Shown here: positions 13,222-25,382 of the stretch, piece after piece
How positions within the stretch are numbered: the stretch's first letter is position 1
Layout: each line of letters begins with the position of its first letter
Origin: Punica granatum
Lineage: Eukaryota > Streptophyta > Magnoliopsida > Myrtales > Lythraceae
Assembly: GCF_007655135.1 (NCBI RefSeq)
Contig: NC_045132.1
Location: forward strand, 15,314,001 to 15,378,000
DNA length: 64,000 bases
Direction: 5' to 3'
The notes under the pieces: model-generated
Databases searched by the model: none
The model's input: the letters and a program-made list of their open reading frames with translations, nothing else
Told to the model about the DNA's origin: nothing
Translations under genes and position numbers: made by a program

Positions 13222-15452
13222 TAGTGAGTCCTTTCTGGGTCAATTAGATAAAAATTCGCCTGTTGCATGAAAAATATTAGTAGAAAATTAAGTAGTTTAT
13301 ATAGGAAATTAGGGTACGGTACCCCAGGCATTGCCCCGGAGTCAAATCATTATATCAAGAAATTTTGTCATAAAATTTTAAAGAAATTATTATTCTTACA
13401 TTTTTTTATGAAGATATTTTCGTGTTTTCTCTTTTCACTTGGAAATATAGATGTGATTGAATAGAATATTTCAATTTATATAATGGAAAAATTGATAAGA
13501 ATATTATCTTTATGTTTACAATCAAATGCATAAAAGGGCCTAACTTCAAAAAGAATTAAAATAATACATTGCATTACATTTTAAAATCGTGTCGAATTCT
13601 TTGACTTAACTTAGTTGTGTCAATTATGTTGCTCTATATTGGCTTTTTAATTGCATTTTCCACTCGTCATCAATTCGCACTTGTATGTGTAATATTTCAT
13701 TCTGTAATGATATTGTCTTTTCTAATATCATACAAATATTAATTAATATACTGATTATGATAAAAAGATTTATTATTCTACTGATGTTTTAATTTACTTA
13801 TGACGTAACCTGTATTAATTACATAACCACAATAAAATACCCTCTTCTACGTCTCCAACATTTAATAAATTGTGAGCAATTTTATTTTTTCATAGTTGCC
13901 AGCAATGATTTTTTATAAATCCTACTGTTTCGGGTGTCCATTACATTTAGGGATGGCATTTGTTTAGGGTCGTGGCCTGGTGGACCAGGAAGCGAGAGGT
14001 TAGCAAAGTAGGACTCCAACCATCGGCCAGTTTGGAGAGCGTTGATGCGGCGGAGGGGAAGCACCAGTCAATTGAGCGATCTTGATGGGTGTGTGACCGG
14101 GGTGACATATAATCAATTGGGAGGACAAGCCGGTCAAAGGAATAATTGGAAAATGAAAAAGGAAAAATCAACTTTCAATAGGGTTGATTTAAATGATTGA
14201 ACAACTCTTCTTCTTCAATTTTAATATCGAATAGAGTTTCGTGAATTTTATAGGATTGCCAATGAACATGCCTCGAGTGAACGGGGGCACAAGTGAAGGC
14301 GAGAGAGTGCGACAGGCGTGGATTTTGCATTATTAACACTATATGCTGCTTCGCTTTCCCGCGGAGCCTACACGACCTATCAAAAGCATACTCAATCGCC
14401 CTCGAAGTTAAGAAGCCTGTTTTTTTCACTTTTCTAATAGCAATGAATTCTCCTTTTATTTTTTTACTTTTTCATTTTTTTTTTATGAATATCGATAAAT
14501 TCTCGTTAAGGAGAATTCTTCACCTAGACGCTCGAATTCTCCTGAAGTCTTAGGTAGATAACCGCTCTTATTTAAGTAGCTATTATATGGAGTAAATGGC
14601 TGAATTCGTTCAATGTTTTCACTCTTCCTATATTAAGCCTTTTTTTTAGTATACGCCTTATCGTATACAACTTATTCGAAAGTTTAATGGATTCCAATTA
14701 ATTTAATTTGAACATAATCGATTCATTGAAAATGAATCTCTTTTAACGTGAATTTTCTTTTTATAGTGGGCCATATTGAGATTCTTTTATATATATATAT
14801 ATATATATATATTAATTTCAAGTTGTTTGAAAGGAATTGCCACATAAATATTTTCAAGTCCTCGACTATTTAATGAAACACTTTCACATAATTAATCAGT
14901 TAATGTTATTAGATATCTCACTAAATATGTTACACTTTAATTGAAAATGATATAAGAATTTTTCATACTATATGTATTACGAAACGATCTATATTATTAG
15001 ATTATAACTTATAAAATATGCATATAAATTAATTATTCCATGTTTATATTTGGCGGGCTCCATTGAGAAGTATAATTAATATAAAATGCACTTATTCATG
15101 CATGTGTAGATGTTTATATGTTTTTATATTTCCTTCGATATTTTTGGGTTCAACTCTATTCCTTAATTAATTCATGTTCTCCTTCCGTGTTCAACGTGCA
15201 ACACTTTTTTTTTTCTTTCCATACTGTGTAAGTTCAAAGTCGTAATTTGTTCACTTTTCTCACTTTATCTTCTCAGCCTATATTGGCTGGGGCTATTCCA
15301 TCACCTAATTAGTTAATACACTCCATTTGCTGTTTACTGTACCATATTTCACTCAATTGCATCTTCATGACTTTATTAAATGTGGAAACACAAATTACTC
15401 CCAATTTATTTTTATTGCCTTATGACTGAAACATCAAATATATATATATATA
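13222..15452. other. AT-rich intergenic DNA, no gene seen
   Basis: No coding exon or RNA gene is recognisable on either strand. It holds poly-A/T runs and a TA dinucleotide tract near 14790-14812. Confidence 0.6.
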
Positions 15453-15636
15453 GGTAGTGTTTGGTTTCACAATATAATCTTAAAATCACAATTCTAACTC
15501 AACTCTACCCACTACAAAACAAAACAACACATCAAAAGTCAATAAAGGTGGGTTTCACACATAAACATTACATTTTACTCCTTTATAATACAATTCCATT
15601 ATAATTAATTCTCAACTCCACCCGTTCTTGTACATC

Positions 15637-17089
15637 CTAATAGGCTCGTCCTCTTTCAACGTGCCAAATTTGATATGCAATACGGTCACGTACTGTATCC
15701 ATTTCCCTACTGCTCATGTCAATATCATTTCGGATTCTATTTTGTTGAGGTGGATTACGAAATTCATCATAATATTGCCACGCATCACTATACTCCTCAA
15801 ATAATCTATCGCGATAACTATTGATCCGAATGAAATTGTGCAACATAAAGCAGGCAAGCGCAATTTGTCCTTGACGACGCGGTCTGAAGTTTGACATTTC
15901 CCGCAATATTCCAAATCTGTTCTTCACGACACCGAAGCACCGTTCTATTACGTTAAGAACGGATGTGTGACGCTGATTAAACAACTCTTCCATCGTCGTT
16001 GGAGGACTGTCATTATTGAAGTCACTGCGGTGATACCGTTGTCCTTTGTAAGGGGCCAAATAACCGGGCATATTTGGGAAGCCCGCATCAACTACATAAT
16101 ATTGTTTTGTGTGCAGACATGTACAAATAATGTATATATCTGAAGTTCCATATGTTTATCGAAATACAGAAGAGCTTAACAAGAGAACATGGTATATGGA
16201 AAGTAAGAACTCACCGCCTTGTGGTACAGGGAATGTCAGTAACATTGCGGCATCAGAAAGAATTCTAGAGTCGTGTGCCGAACTCTCCCATCCGGTCATG
16301 ACATAAGTGAAGATCATTTGATGGGAACAAACAGCAAGAACATTTTGCGTTATGTCACCGTTTCGATCGCGATACGCGCCTCTCACGGAAGCTGGCATAA
16401 TAGCTTTAACATGAGTCCCATCAATTGCCCCGATACAATGCTGCAGTAATAATAAAAATCGATACGAATTACAGTACATGTAATAAAAGAATAGAAGTTA
16501 ATTTCGACAGTTGTACAATAATTACCCTAAAAAATGGATACCATTGTCGGCAGTCGCGAATTTCAGGCTGCTCCTCAACGTTCCTAGGTCTTATGTACGG
16601 TGGCACTAACGAATGAAGTCCTTGAAGTATTAAATTGAATGCTCGTGAGACTGTCTCCTTAGAATGCTGAAAGCGTTCGGCAACAACAGCATATCGAGTG
16701 CTATGTGCAACTACCAATAAGAACATTCCAAGCATCTCCTCGACGGTCATACCTTTCCTTGTATTTCGAATGCCACAGTTTGCTCTTAATGTGTCGCACA
16801 AATTATGAAATACGTGAGGGTCTATTCTGAAATTCTCGTAACATTTTGTGTCATTTGAAAGCACTTCGTTAATATACTCACTGCCTCGTAGTGCTGACGT
16901 TCTACATGGACGTGCACGGGGGACTTGCTGTTCAGACATTGCATCGTGGATCGCCAAAAGGACGGGCAAATCATCTACGCTGCTGTCATCATCATTGCTG
17001 GATGAATTATCATATCGCAGTGAGTTCACATACCTTGCCATAATCCTCTTCCGTTGAAGGTGACGAGTTGTATCAACAAACGTTAACAT
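15637..17089 (-). CDS. PIF/Harbinger transposase (HARBI1-like DDE nuclease)
   Basis: This is the cut-and-paste nuclease of the element. I model three exons, 17089-16526, 16440-16215 and 16139-15637, giving 431 codons including the stop with consistent phases. The N-terminal half carries the usual helix-turn-helix-like block (RKGMTVEEMLGMFLLVVAHS, then FQHSKETVSRAF). Exon 2 has AIDGTHV (first Asp) and WESSAHDSRIL. Exon 3 has YYVVDAGFPNMPGYLAPYKG (second Asp) and VIERCFGVVKNRFG (Glu), so the DDE triad is complete. The acceptor of exon 3 is the least certain point because the only usable AG adds about 14 residues before the DAGFPN block. An internal Met at about 17041 is an alternative start. 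The reading frame is undamaged, so it may be active, but this is not shown. Confidence 0.85.
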
Positions 17090-17270
17090 GATAGATTATC
17101 AACAAATAGCACAAATTGACGAAGGGAATAACATTTCAAACACATAGCCAATACATTAGCAAAGTCAATCATGTTCAAACATAACAGTAAAGGAAAACAA
17201 GGGTCTAGTTAATGTCATAACAGAAAAAACCGAAAGTAACAAACACATATGAGGAGAAACGTTCGAGCGT

Positions 17271-18272
17271 TTAAGGATGAACAAGGTTGTGCAACCATTC
17301 GCGCCTAACTTCATCGTACATCCAAACGAACGCCTGTCGCCATCGTTCATCCTCCGTAATACGTGTTGTACAGGCGAGATTCTCCCGTACAAAAATTGTT
17401 CCCTTCATTTGATTGAGGATTACCATGGCTTCTCCGATGCTGTTCTATGCTGGTTTCTCGGGGCTCGTCACTGACTTGCTCTTCTTTGACTCTAGAGGGG
17501 TAGAATTTTTCGCTTTGTCCTTCTTCACTTTACTTTCCTTGTACAAGTCGATCAACTCCTGCAACTGCGACTTGTTGTTCGAACCTCTCTTTCTCACTCG
17601 TCGCCTCGACCCTGTGATGACAGGTTCCTCAGCTTCATCAGTTGGGTCATCACTGTCGCCGAATCCCTCTGCAATATCGATAGGCTCTTTGCCACGGCTG
17701 TTCCGTAATGCTAAAAATTCCTCTTCTATGCGTGCATAGGATCAGGGGCTATGAGGTGGGTCGGTTGACGAAATTCGTAGGCCCCCTGTTGCTAACGATG
17801 TTTTGTACATCAGTTGTAAGGCCTCATAATGCTTGCATCCTTTTGACCGAAAAGTCCTGAAGTTACTGTGCCTCTACATGTTATACACATGCAATACTTA
17901 GTAACAACGACTTTGCGTTAAATAGGCAACTTTAAGAAAGAGTAAGCGGTAGAGTACCTTGATAAACTTGTCCCAAATATCAGAATTTGCCTTCACGGTG
18001 TTAGTCGGCCCATCCCAACCTACTCCTGTGTGCTGAATCAGCTCTATGAATTGTGTGTACTGTGTCTTCATCCTTTGTGCTTTTGTTTTCACCTTGTCGG
18101 CGCCAAGAATCACACCTGGGAATTTGTCTTCCAGTTCCCTACTTATCTGTTCCCAGTCCTTCATTTTCCAACTTGATGTATGCGTCCTTTGGAATTTATC
18201 GACCATAATGTCAACGAAAGCACTCTCAAGCTCGTCTGTCCACTCAACTATGCCATCACCCTTGGGAGCCAT
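17271..18272 (-). pseudogene. Harbinger ORF1, MYB/SANT-like DNA-binding partner, with two in-frame stops
   Basis: In PIF/Harbinger elements this partner binds the element ends and helps the transposase. Exon 1 (18272-17958) starts MAPKGDGIVEWTDELESAF and carries a trihelix/MYB-like fold with WKMKDWEQISRELEDKFPG and WDKFIK. Exon 2 (17873-17271) uses the acceptor at 17874 and stays in frame to a TAA at 17271. It passes through a basic segment (GSRRRVRKRGSNNK) and ends with an amphipathic tail (ERWRQAFVWMYDEVRREWLH). Two nonsense codons interrupt this frame: TGA at 17744-17742 and TAG at 17447-17445. No frameshift is needed, so the gene looks freshly inactivated, or translated only to the first stop (about 148 aa with the MYB domain). 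Confidence 0.75.
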
Positions 18273-18594
18273 CTCAATTGCAGAGCAGTACCGATAACTT
18301 AATAATGCACATACAACAGTAAAGGTTAACTAGGCAAATACACACTCATACATGCAAGACATGTAGAAGCTAGGAATTCAAGATGTATTACGGACTAGAG
18401 ACATTGATAGATAAATGCAAGGAAAGAATGCCACAGTGAGGCCACAAACACATTATGTTCCAATGCAACAACAACATCATTCAATCAGAGGCACCCTTGT
18501 AAAGAATAATATGCAGCTTAGCGTAACAAACAGAAATGGCAACCAGCAACCAACAAACAAAGGCACCAGCAATTTCGAAATACAACCATTCCAA

Positions 18595-19420
18595 GGAAAC
18601 TTCTGTGCCAAATCCTCTTGCAAAAAATCGAGCAACACAGGGAAACTATACACAGTAAGTAGGGAAGCAGAAACATTCCAACACCATACTTTCTAAACAC
18701 ACCGCTAATACTCAAGTAGCAGTCCTTTTCCATACGTACGTGTGGCTAATTAAGTAAGATGATCGGATAAAAGTCGGCAAAAAAGGCACCAAAATGCAAA
18801 AGCCCTCTGGCTTGCTCAATTAATGTATATAACTACATGGTGGGTAGTGGAGTCGCCAAATTCAAATCAAACTTATACATCAAATTTGGAATCAGGTTAG
18901 CTAGAAAAGTCTAGCTTAATATAGCTAGAAAGCTTAGCTTACTGAGGCCACAAACAAGCAATGGAGGGCCATCCTTTTCGATCCCAAATAGGAACTTGTC
19001 TCTTAACTCTTTGCCGATTTCTTATGATATGTTTGTTGCCCTAGGGAAATCGACCAACACACATCAACTACATCAACTCAGACAGCAATGAGGACTGAGC
19101 TTGTCATTCCATCTCCCTACTGTCCCAAATTTGTTGCAAAAAATCGAGCAACACAGGGCACCCATACACAGTAAGCAGGCAAGCAGAAACATTCCAACTC
19201 CATACTTTCCAAACACACCGTTTGTTGCCCAAGGAAAATCGACCAACACACATTTCGACATCAACTCAGACAGCAATGAGGAATGAACTTGTCATTCCAT
19301 CTGCCTACTGTCAAAATTTTTTTGCAAAAATTCGACCAACACAGGGCACATCTACACAGTAAGTAGGCAAGCAGAACCATTCCAACTCACTACTGACCAA
19401 AATTCCTTGCAAAAAATCGG
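18595..19420. repeat. Internal repeats of the Harbinger element
   Basis: A module of about 100-190 bp recurs in direct orientation: a partial copy at about 18600-18705, a fuller copy at about 19030-19219 and another at about 19220-19400. Shared blocks include TGCAAAAAATCGAGCAACAC, CACAGTAAG, GCAGAA and CATTCCAAC. They lie in the 5'-proximal noncoding part, where Harbinger partners usually find binding sites. Confidence 0.7.
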
Positions 19421-19983
19421 CCAAAACAAGGCAACCTCTACTCACGGCAGACAAGTGAAATGCAACCCTAACCCTATCACAGAGTATCAGATAGAATTGC
19501 CAGGACTCTTGAGTAAAATGTGGCGGAGAAATTACCTTGGATTTGGGTATGGAACCGTGAAATCGCAATCGACCCTTTTAAGAAGAGATGGCAGTGGTAG
19601 GGGCCTGGATTTTGCCGAATGCCTTTGCTGCTCAAACTGACTGGGGAGGAGACGCTAGAGTTGGGGGAGGGGGCAAGATGCACTCAAAGCTGACGGGTGT
19701 AGAAAGATTCGGTTGAATAGTAACTCACTGCGAGATAGAAGTCGGCTTCGTTGTCGATCAAAGAAGGAAGAGGGGCGGGGGGAAGGAGGGAGGCCGACTG
19801 ATGAATGATACAGAGCAGGCTATGAAGGAAGGGGCTGAGTAGGGGCCGGGTAAAACCCTAACAGAGGTCAAACGCTTTTGCTGAATATGCGGGGTCCACA
19901 TGTCCCCAACAAACGGTCAAAATTAGCATCATTCAAAATCAAAATCACAATTTTAGAATGTTACTATGATACCAAACATGCCC

Positions 19984-20595
19984 ATAATTATGAAATAGAC
20001 GAACTTTTTGTATTAGCTTAATTATTTTTAGATACAATAAGACATTAAGATTTTATATATAATGTGACAACTTAATGTACACTTATTGTACAAAGTGAAT
20101 ATACATGACTATTATTAAAACTGATATTCCAGATTGTGAAACCAAATGAAGAAGAAAAGTTTGAATTGGAAGCATAACCAGAAAGGCACAAATATTTAAG
20201 TTTATCATTTACAATAAAGCCAACTCATATCTAGTATAGAATTATTAAAAAAAATCACCATAAAAATTACTACGAACATAGATATTAAACTTAAAATGAA
20301 TAACAAAATAATCAAGAAAAGAATTAAAAAAAAAAAAGATAAAAGAGAAAATCATGTATAAACTTCAAATCACCATCCTACCACGAGCTTCCATAATAAG
20401 TTTCAAATTGTTTTGCAATTCTGTGGATAACAAATTTCATAATAAAAAACAAAAACAAAAACCTATGCAATGAATAATTGCTTAATCTTTTAAGAAAATA
20501 ATCTTCTATCAAATGACTTTTATGATTGACTAATTACATTGTCTACTCCGTGTACGTTAATGGAGGATGTCTCCATAATCAATCCAAAATAATAG
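19984..20595. other. AT-rich spacer, no gene seen
   Basis: This is low-complexity AT-rich DNA between the Harbinger element and the SINE. The motif ATTGTGAAACCAAA at about 20134-20147 resembles a Harbinger terminus in the opposite orientation and could be a relic of a second element. Confidence 0.4.
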
Positions 20596-20599
20596 ACCA

Positions 20600-20860
20600 C
20601 CAAGGATTGGTAGTCTAGTAGTTAAGGCCTGGTCGAGTTGCCTCGGCATCACGGGTTCGATTCTACCCCCATGCAATTGCGGTTCTCTTAATGTAAGAGT
20701 CTCGTTTGTAAGTTGCCAGAAATATCTGTTGGGGGGGCCCGCCGACCACTAGCGCCTCGTTGGGGGCCTGCGCTCTGTGACGGTTGTTGTACCGACCAAC
20801 ATCGCCGAAGTCCAGGGTGTAACTGGTCACTACACCAACCCCTTAACTTTTCAAAAAAAA
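20600..20860 (+). mobile_element. tRNA-derived SINE
   Basis: A Pol III box-A-like stretch (GTCTAGTAGTTAAGG) is followed about 25 bp later by a box B (GGTTCGATTCT). Then comes a GC-rich tRNA-unrelated body and a tail CCCCTTAACTTTT plus a short A run. The 3' tail is shared with the repeat units that follow. It does not fold as a true tRNA and lacks a proper acceptor stem. Confidence 0.65.
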
Positions 20861-21905
20861 TCCAAAATAATAGGCTTTAGTTGAGTTTATCCGACTATCA
20901 TGACCCTCGATTTTATATATGCTGTATTTTTTGAATTTTCAAATGATCTCAAGAGTACATGGATCTCCCCTTGTAGTATAAGAATTCTTTATGTATCTAG
21001 AATGTGACAGGTGGCCTCCGCATGAATTTCGAAAATGAATTCGTTTAACAAACAACTTGACGAGTTTACTAATGGGGCAAATTCATATATAGCTGCTAAG
21101 TTTTGAGATTAGTTTTAGGGTTATTACTACGGTAGGGGCCGCGCAGTGCAGCAGGCGACCAACAACACCAGAGCCCGGGGAGTGTGACTGCCTACCACAC
21201 CAAACCCCTTAACTTTTTCTATAAAAAATCCAAAATAATAGGCTTTAATTGAGTATATCTGACTATTATGACCCCCGATTTTATATATGCTATATTTTCT
21301 AATTTTTCAAACAATCTCAAAAGTACATGGACCTTCCCTCATAGAATTAGAATTCTTTATGTATCTAAAATGTGACGAGCAGCCTCTGCATGAATTTCGA
21401 AAATGGGTTCGTGTAACAAACAACTTAAGGAGTTTACCATTGGAGCAAATTCAAATATAGTTGCTAAATTTTAAGATTTTATTAGTTGTAGGGTTATTAC
21501 TAGGGTAGGGGCTTGCATAGTATAGCGGGCGACCAACAACGCCGGAGTTCGGGGAGTGTGATTACCCACTACACCATATCCCGAACTTTTTCTATAAAAA
21601 AATCCAAATAATAGGCTTTAATTTAGTATAACTGACTGTTATGACCCTCGAACTTATATATGCTATATTTTCTAATTTTTCGAACAATCTCAAAAATACA
21701 TGGATCTCCCCTTGTAGAATTAGAATTCTTTATTTATCTAGAATGTGATTGGCGACCTTTGCATGAATTTCGAAAATGGGTTTGTGTAACAAACAACTTG
21801 ACGAGTTTACTAATAGAGCAAATTCATATATAGCTGTTAAATTTTAAGATTTTATTAGTTTTAGGGTTATTACTAGGGTAGGGGTCCACATAGTGCAGCT
21901 GGTTT
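20861..21905. repeat. Tandem repeat, three units of about 370 bp
   Basis: Units start with TCCAAAATAATAGGCTTTA (a slightly shortened variant in the third) at 20861, 21229 and 21603. The first two are about 368 and 374 bp and the third is cut at about 21905. Each unit ends with a variant of the SINE 3' tail (GCGACCAACAACRCC, then CTACACC, then AACTTTT), so the unit is flank plus SINE tail. Confidence 0.85.
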
Positions 21906-22014
21906 CCAAAAAAAGTTCTCAATCAACAAAGTTTTCGTATGATAGAAGTGCGAGAAATGACATTAGTAACATTGAAAGTATAAAATATTAACAAATTAAT
22001 ATCATATGGCTTAT

Positions 22015-22355
22015 TTTAAAATGGGCTTTTTATTTAAAATGACCAATGATTTACGCGTTTTGTCAAATCTATCATTTTTTTTGTCAACTATATCCCACGG
22101 TTTACATTTTGCATCAAATCTATCCCGGCGTTATCTTTTCTGTCGACATCTAACGACCGTGCTGATGTGGCGCCCACGTGGCAAGTGGGGGGCACATCTG
22201 TCAACGGCCGTTAGATGTCGACAGAAAAGATAACGCCGGGATAAATTTGATGCAAAAAGTAAATCATGAGATATATTTGACAAAAATATATTTATGATAG
22301 ATTTGACAAAACGAGTAAACCATGAGTCATTTTAGGTAAATTCCCCCTTTAAAAT
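22015..22355. mobile_element. Foldback MITE, 325 bp, with likely 8-bp target duplication
   Basis: The element body is 22023-22347 between repeats TTTAAAAT (22015-22022 and 22348-22355). The two arms are inverted copies over their whole length. The centre arms are nearly perfect (TCCCGGCGTTATCTTTTCTG and its complement) around a short GC-rich loop. RNA of either strand would form a long hairpin. Confidence 0.8.
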
Positions 22356-22654
22356 TGATATAACACACTGAATTTGAAATTGTCTTAGTTTAATGACCAT
22401 ATAGATGTGGAGGAAAAAAATAATAAACTTAATTAGATGACATGATAAGAAAAGTATAATAAGACAAAAGTTTAGTGAATTATTAAAGACAATAATTCAA
22501 TAATATATACATAAAAATTAGGAGAGAATTATATATATATGTTAGAGATATAATTAATTTTATAAAAAATTAAATATTAATTCGTATTTATTTATAATAT
22601 GTATTAGTATATAATTCTAGCTAATTCTTCTTCATTAATTATCTCCTAATTTTA

Positions 22655-22822
22655 TCAACATGAGTTGGCTTAAGCGATTCGATACTCGCTCTGCTTAAGC
22701 AAGGCTCGGGTTCGAATTTTTGTGAATTTGAAAAATTCACGTTGGGGGTAAAAACCCCTTTAGTGAGCTAACCTGGCTCGATTAGATTAGTCGAGGTCCT
22801 ATAAAGATGATGTAATAGAAAA
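22655..22822 (+). mobile_element. tRNA-derived SINE (second family)
   Basis: Box A matches the consensus (TGGCTTAAGCG) and box B reads GGTTCGAATTT about 40 bp later. A short tRNA-unrelated body follows and it ends in an A-rich tract. Flanking DNA is AT-rich and I could not define a clear target duplication. Confidence 0.55.
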
Positions 22823-23784
22823 AAAATATCTCATAATTTTTTTTTATATGTTACCATTATATCTCATCCTTACTGCAATATATATATATATATATATATG
22901 GTAAATACAATATACTTCATTTGATCATGACACCTTTAATATCAGGTTAGGATGTAATCAAATATTATGAGAATTTTTCTATTTAGATAAAAAGCAAAAA
23001 ATATATGGGGTAGTGTTGAAAACATGCACCATATTATAATAATACAACAAATCCATAAATACAAAATATTATAACTATTGTAATTTTTACTAAGTACAAA
23101 TTTAATTAAAAATCTCAATATTAATCTTATCTCGGAAAGCATACGTGAAAACGGGAGAAAAGATCAAAATTCATCTCAATAGTATATGGAATAAGTATAA
23201 AAAGGCATAAATGCAAAAGTAAATGAAAGTAATAGGCTCTATATAATTCAATACAATATACCTCAAACCTTAAGTTGAGGTTTCAACCAAATTCCTCTAA
23301 TCTTTAGAAAGTTTAGTTATAAAAATAATTATTTAAATCAATTTAAAAATCACCATTGAAAACTCTGTTAATTATAGTGGTATCCGAAATTCATTTAAAG
23401 TATCTCGTAATCACCGCACCACTAACCAAGCGGTGATTGTCAATAGGCTGGAGCAACCTTGCATCTAATCGAAAAAAGAATTATGATATTTTCAACGTCA
23501 CAATAAAAAATATTTAAATCGCAGTAGTGATTTGAATAAAACTTTTATATTTAGGTAAATAAATTACTAAAAATATAAAATATATACATATATAAGGCTT
23601 ACACTATTATCAAAAATATATTTAAAAAAGCCAAAATTGTGGTAGTTTAACACATGGCATTATGAACTACAGATTTAGTATATTAAGATGATAATTTGAT
23701 TACTGGTTTTAGGGTTTGGGATGATACTTTGGAATTTTTAAGGTTGCTCATGCATGAACCAACACACCAACTACTTATTAAAAA
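22823..23784. other. AT-rich intergenic DNA, no gene seen
   Basis: There is a TA tract near 22880-22900 and otherwise no recognisable gene, repeat or RNA. Confidence 0.5.
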
Positions 23785-24245
23785 AAAGGTCTATTACCTT
23801 TTATATCCTATTATTTTACCGAATTTTCAAATCGATCGTATACTTTAAAATCACTCACCATACCCAACCTACCAAAATCACCTTGAAATTCAACGTGGGC
23901 AGTTTTGGACCTACCCAACTTACTCAAAATATCCTATTGATTTACATTTATTTCCAAATCTATTCTGCCATTATATTTTCTGTCAATATTTAGCAGTGTT
24001 ACTGATGTGGAACGTAAAGTGGTCATTATTGCCATTGTGCCCCTTTACTCGGGTAAGATTTGAGAAAAAAATTAAAATTATGAAATATGTTTGAAGCCTA
24101 CTTACGTTTCATTAACGAATAAATTGACGGAGGGATATATTAAGAGCCAAATGTAAACCATGAGATATTTTGGGTAATTTTTAAAGCATACGATAGATTT
24201 GATAATTCGGTGAAATTATAGGATATATGGGGTAATAATCTCTTA
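23785..24245. mobile_element. Diverged foldback MITE, related in style to the 22.0-kb element
   Basis: The left end reads TATTACCTTTTATATCCTAT and the right end, inverted, reads TATTACCCCATATATCCTAT. The next 50 bp also match (ACCGAATT, then TCAAATC, then ATCGTAT). The internal text shares ATGATTTACATTT-like and GATGTGG blocks with the 22.0-kb MITE, so the two may share a family. Confidence 0.6.
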
Positions 24246-24281
24246 AAAAAAAACCAAGAAGAAGAAAAGAACCAACACCTA

Positions 24282-24485
24282 TCACGGGCAAGAAAAACAT
24301 GTTGTGGTCTGTAGAGAACTCCCCTGCAAGGTTGCTCCCAGGCTGCTCACAGTCGACCTGATAAATTCTCGAGACAGGAATGCCGATACTCGGTCCAACA
24401 GGCTTGGGAGGCCCTCAACGAACTCATTCAAATTTGCAGAATATGCCACTTCTAATTGAATAAATTCTTCCTGTAGGACTCGCAT
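24282..24485 (-). other. Short ORF of 67 codons, possible gene fragment
   Basis: The ORF begins MRVLQEEFIQLEV and has a helical, leucine-rich composition with better codon texture than its surroundings. It lies downstream of MTERF4 and has no signal peptide or motif I recognise. It may be an exon scrap carried by a transposon, or chance. Confidence 0.2.
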
Positions 24486-25033
24486 ATTTTCAGCTGTCTA
24501 TTTTCATGATTCATAGATTCGACCTCATTAGGACTAACTGCTCTCTTGACTCTTCGGCCCGTTAGGCCGAAGTGAAAAAAGAGATCCGACATATATTTGA
24601 TGATAGAATTGGAAATAGCAAAGTGGTGTTATGTTCAAATCCCGGGCAAAGATCCGACAGAAAAGAGAACTCAAACAGCATACAAATGGTTCTGGCAGTA
24701 AGTCAGAATCAACCAAAAGTGTCAGGAGACCACAAGAGTATTGATTTCTGCACATGAAAATAGCTATTTGAACTGAAAACCCCGAAGCCTTGTACCGGAG
24801 AGATAACACTGTAGCTAAGCAAATACGCTTGGATCAATGCTAGCTACAGAAGGCCACTCTAAATGTAGACTCTGCACATTTGCTCATTACACACCATTGG
24901 GGTCGATCTGCAAGCATAAGCATCTATGAACCGGGAAAAAAGACCACTCATGTCAACTTAGACCAGTGATAGGAGCTACTCGAGACAACCCTATAAAAGT
25001 ATAAATTTTCTTCCTTCTGATATGCTTGGCCAC

Positions 25034-25035
<2 letters not shown>

Positions 25036-25070
<35 letters not shown>
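25036..25070 (+). repeat. Run of 35 G
   Basis: An uninterrupted G homopolymer, followed by TGGGG. The proline-rich ORFs on the minus strand here are products of the run and not genes. Confidence 0.9.
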
Positions 25071-25071
<1 letters not shown>

Positions 25072-25382
25072 GGGGTTTGGGGAAGGGAAGTTGATTTGAT
25101 TTGTGATGAAACAAGGGTATAAGAGCACATATTTTATGCAAATGTAAGATATTGCAAAGCTCAGATCTTCACTATAAACGAACAAAACTTTAAAGTTACA
25201 AGACCGTACAAGATTTTCTGGCTCGTGAGTATTAGACCTATCCCTGCACTAAATAATGTAACTGCAGATAAACACTTTGAGGTAGAGCAGATGTGCTTAC
25301 CTCGTGAACGTAACTGAAAGAGATCTCCTCCGTGAAAAATATCAACCTGCTCCACAACTAACAATTCCTGAACACAAACTAA

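Larger units (their letters stand above)
15453..19983 (-). mobile_element. PIF/Harbinger DNA transposon, about 4.5 kb
   Basis: The left end reads GGTAGTGTTTGGTTTCACAA. The inverted right end reads GGGCATGTTTGGTATCATAG, and both are followed by an AATCACAATT-like block. An ATA trinucleotide flanks both sides, compatible with the 3-bp target duplications of this superfamily. The element carries the two expected genes on the minus strand: a DDE nuclease (15637-17089) and a MYB/SANT-like partner (17271-18272). The rest (18.3-19.9 kb) is noncoding with internal repeats. A second TIR-like motif (ATTGTGAAACCAAA) at about 20134-20147 leaves the right boundary slightly uncertain. Confidence 0.75.

Noticed and set aside
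20600..20690. Possible tRNA gene
   Set aside because: Box A and B elements are present but no cloverleaf or acceptor stem forms, and the SINE body and tail explain it. The same applies to the other SINEs.
24948..25185. Proline-rich ORFs
   Set aside because: They are translations of the 35-G run in three frames.
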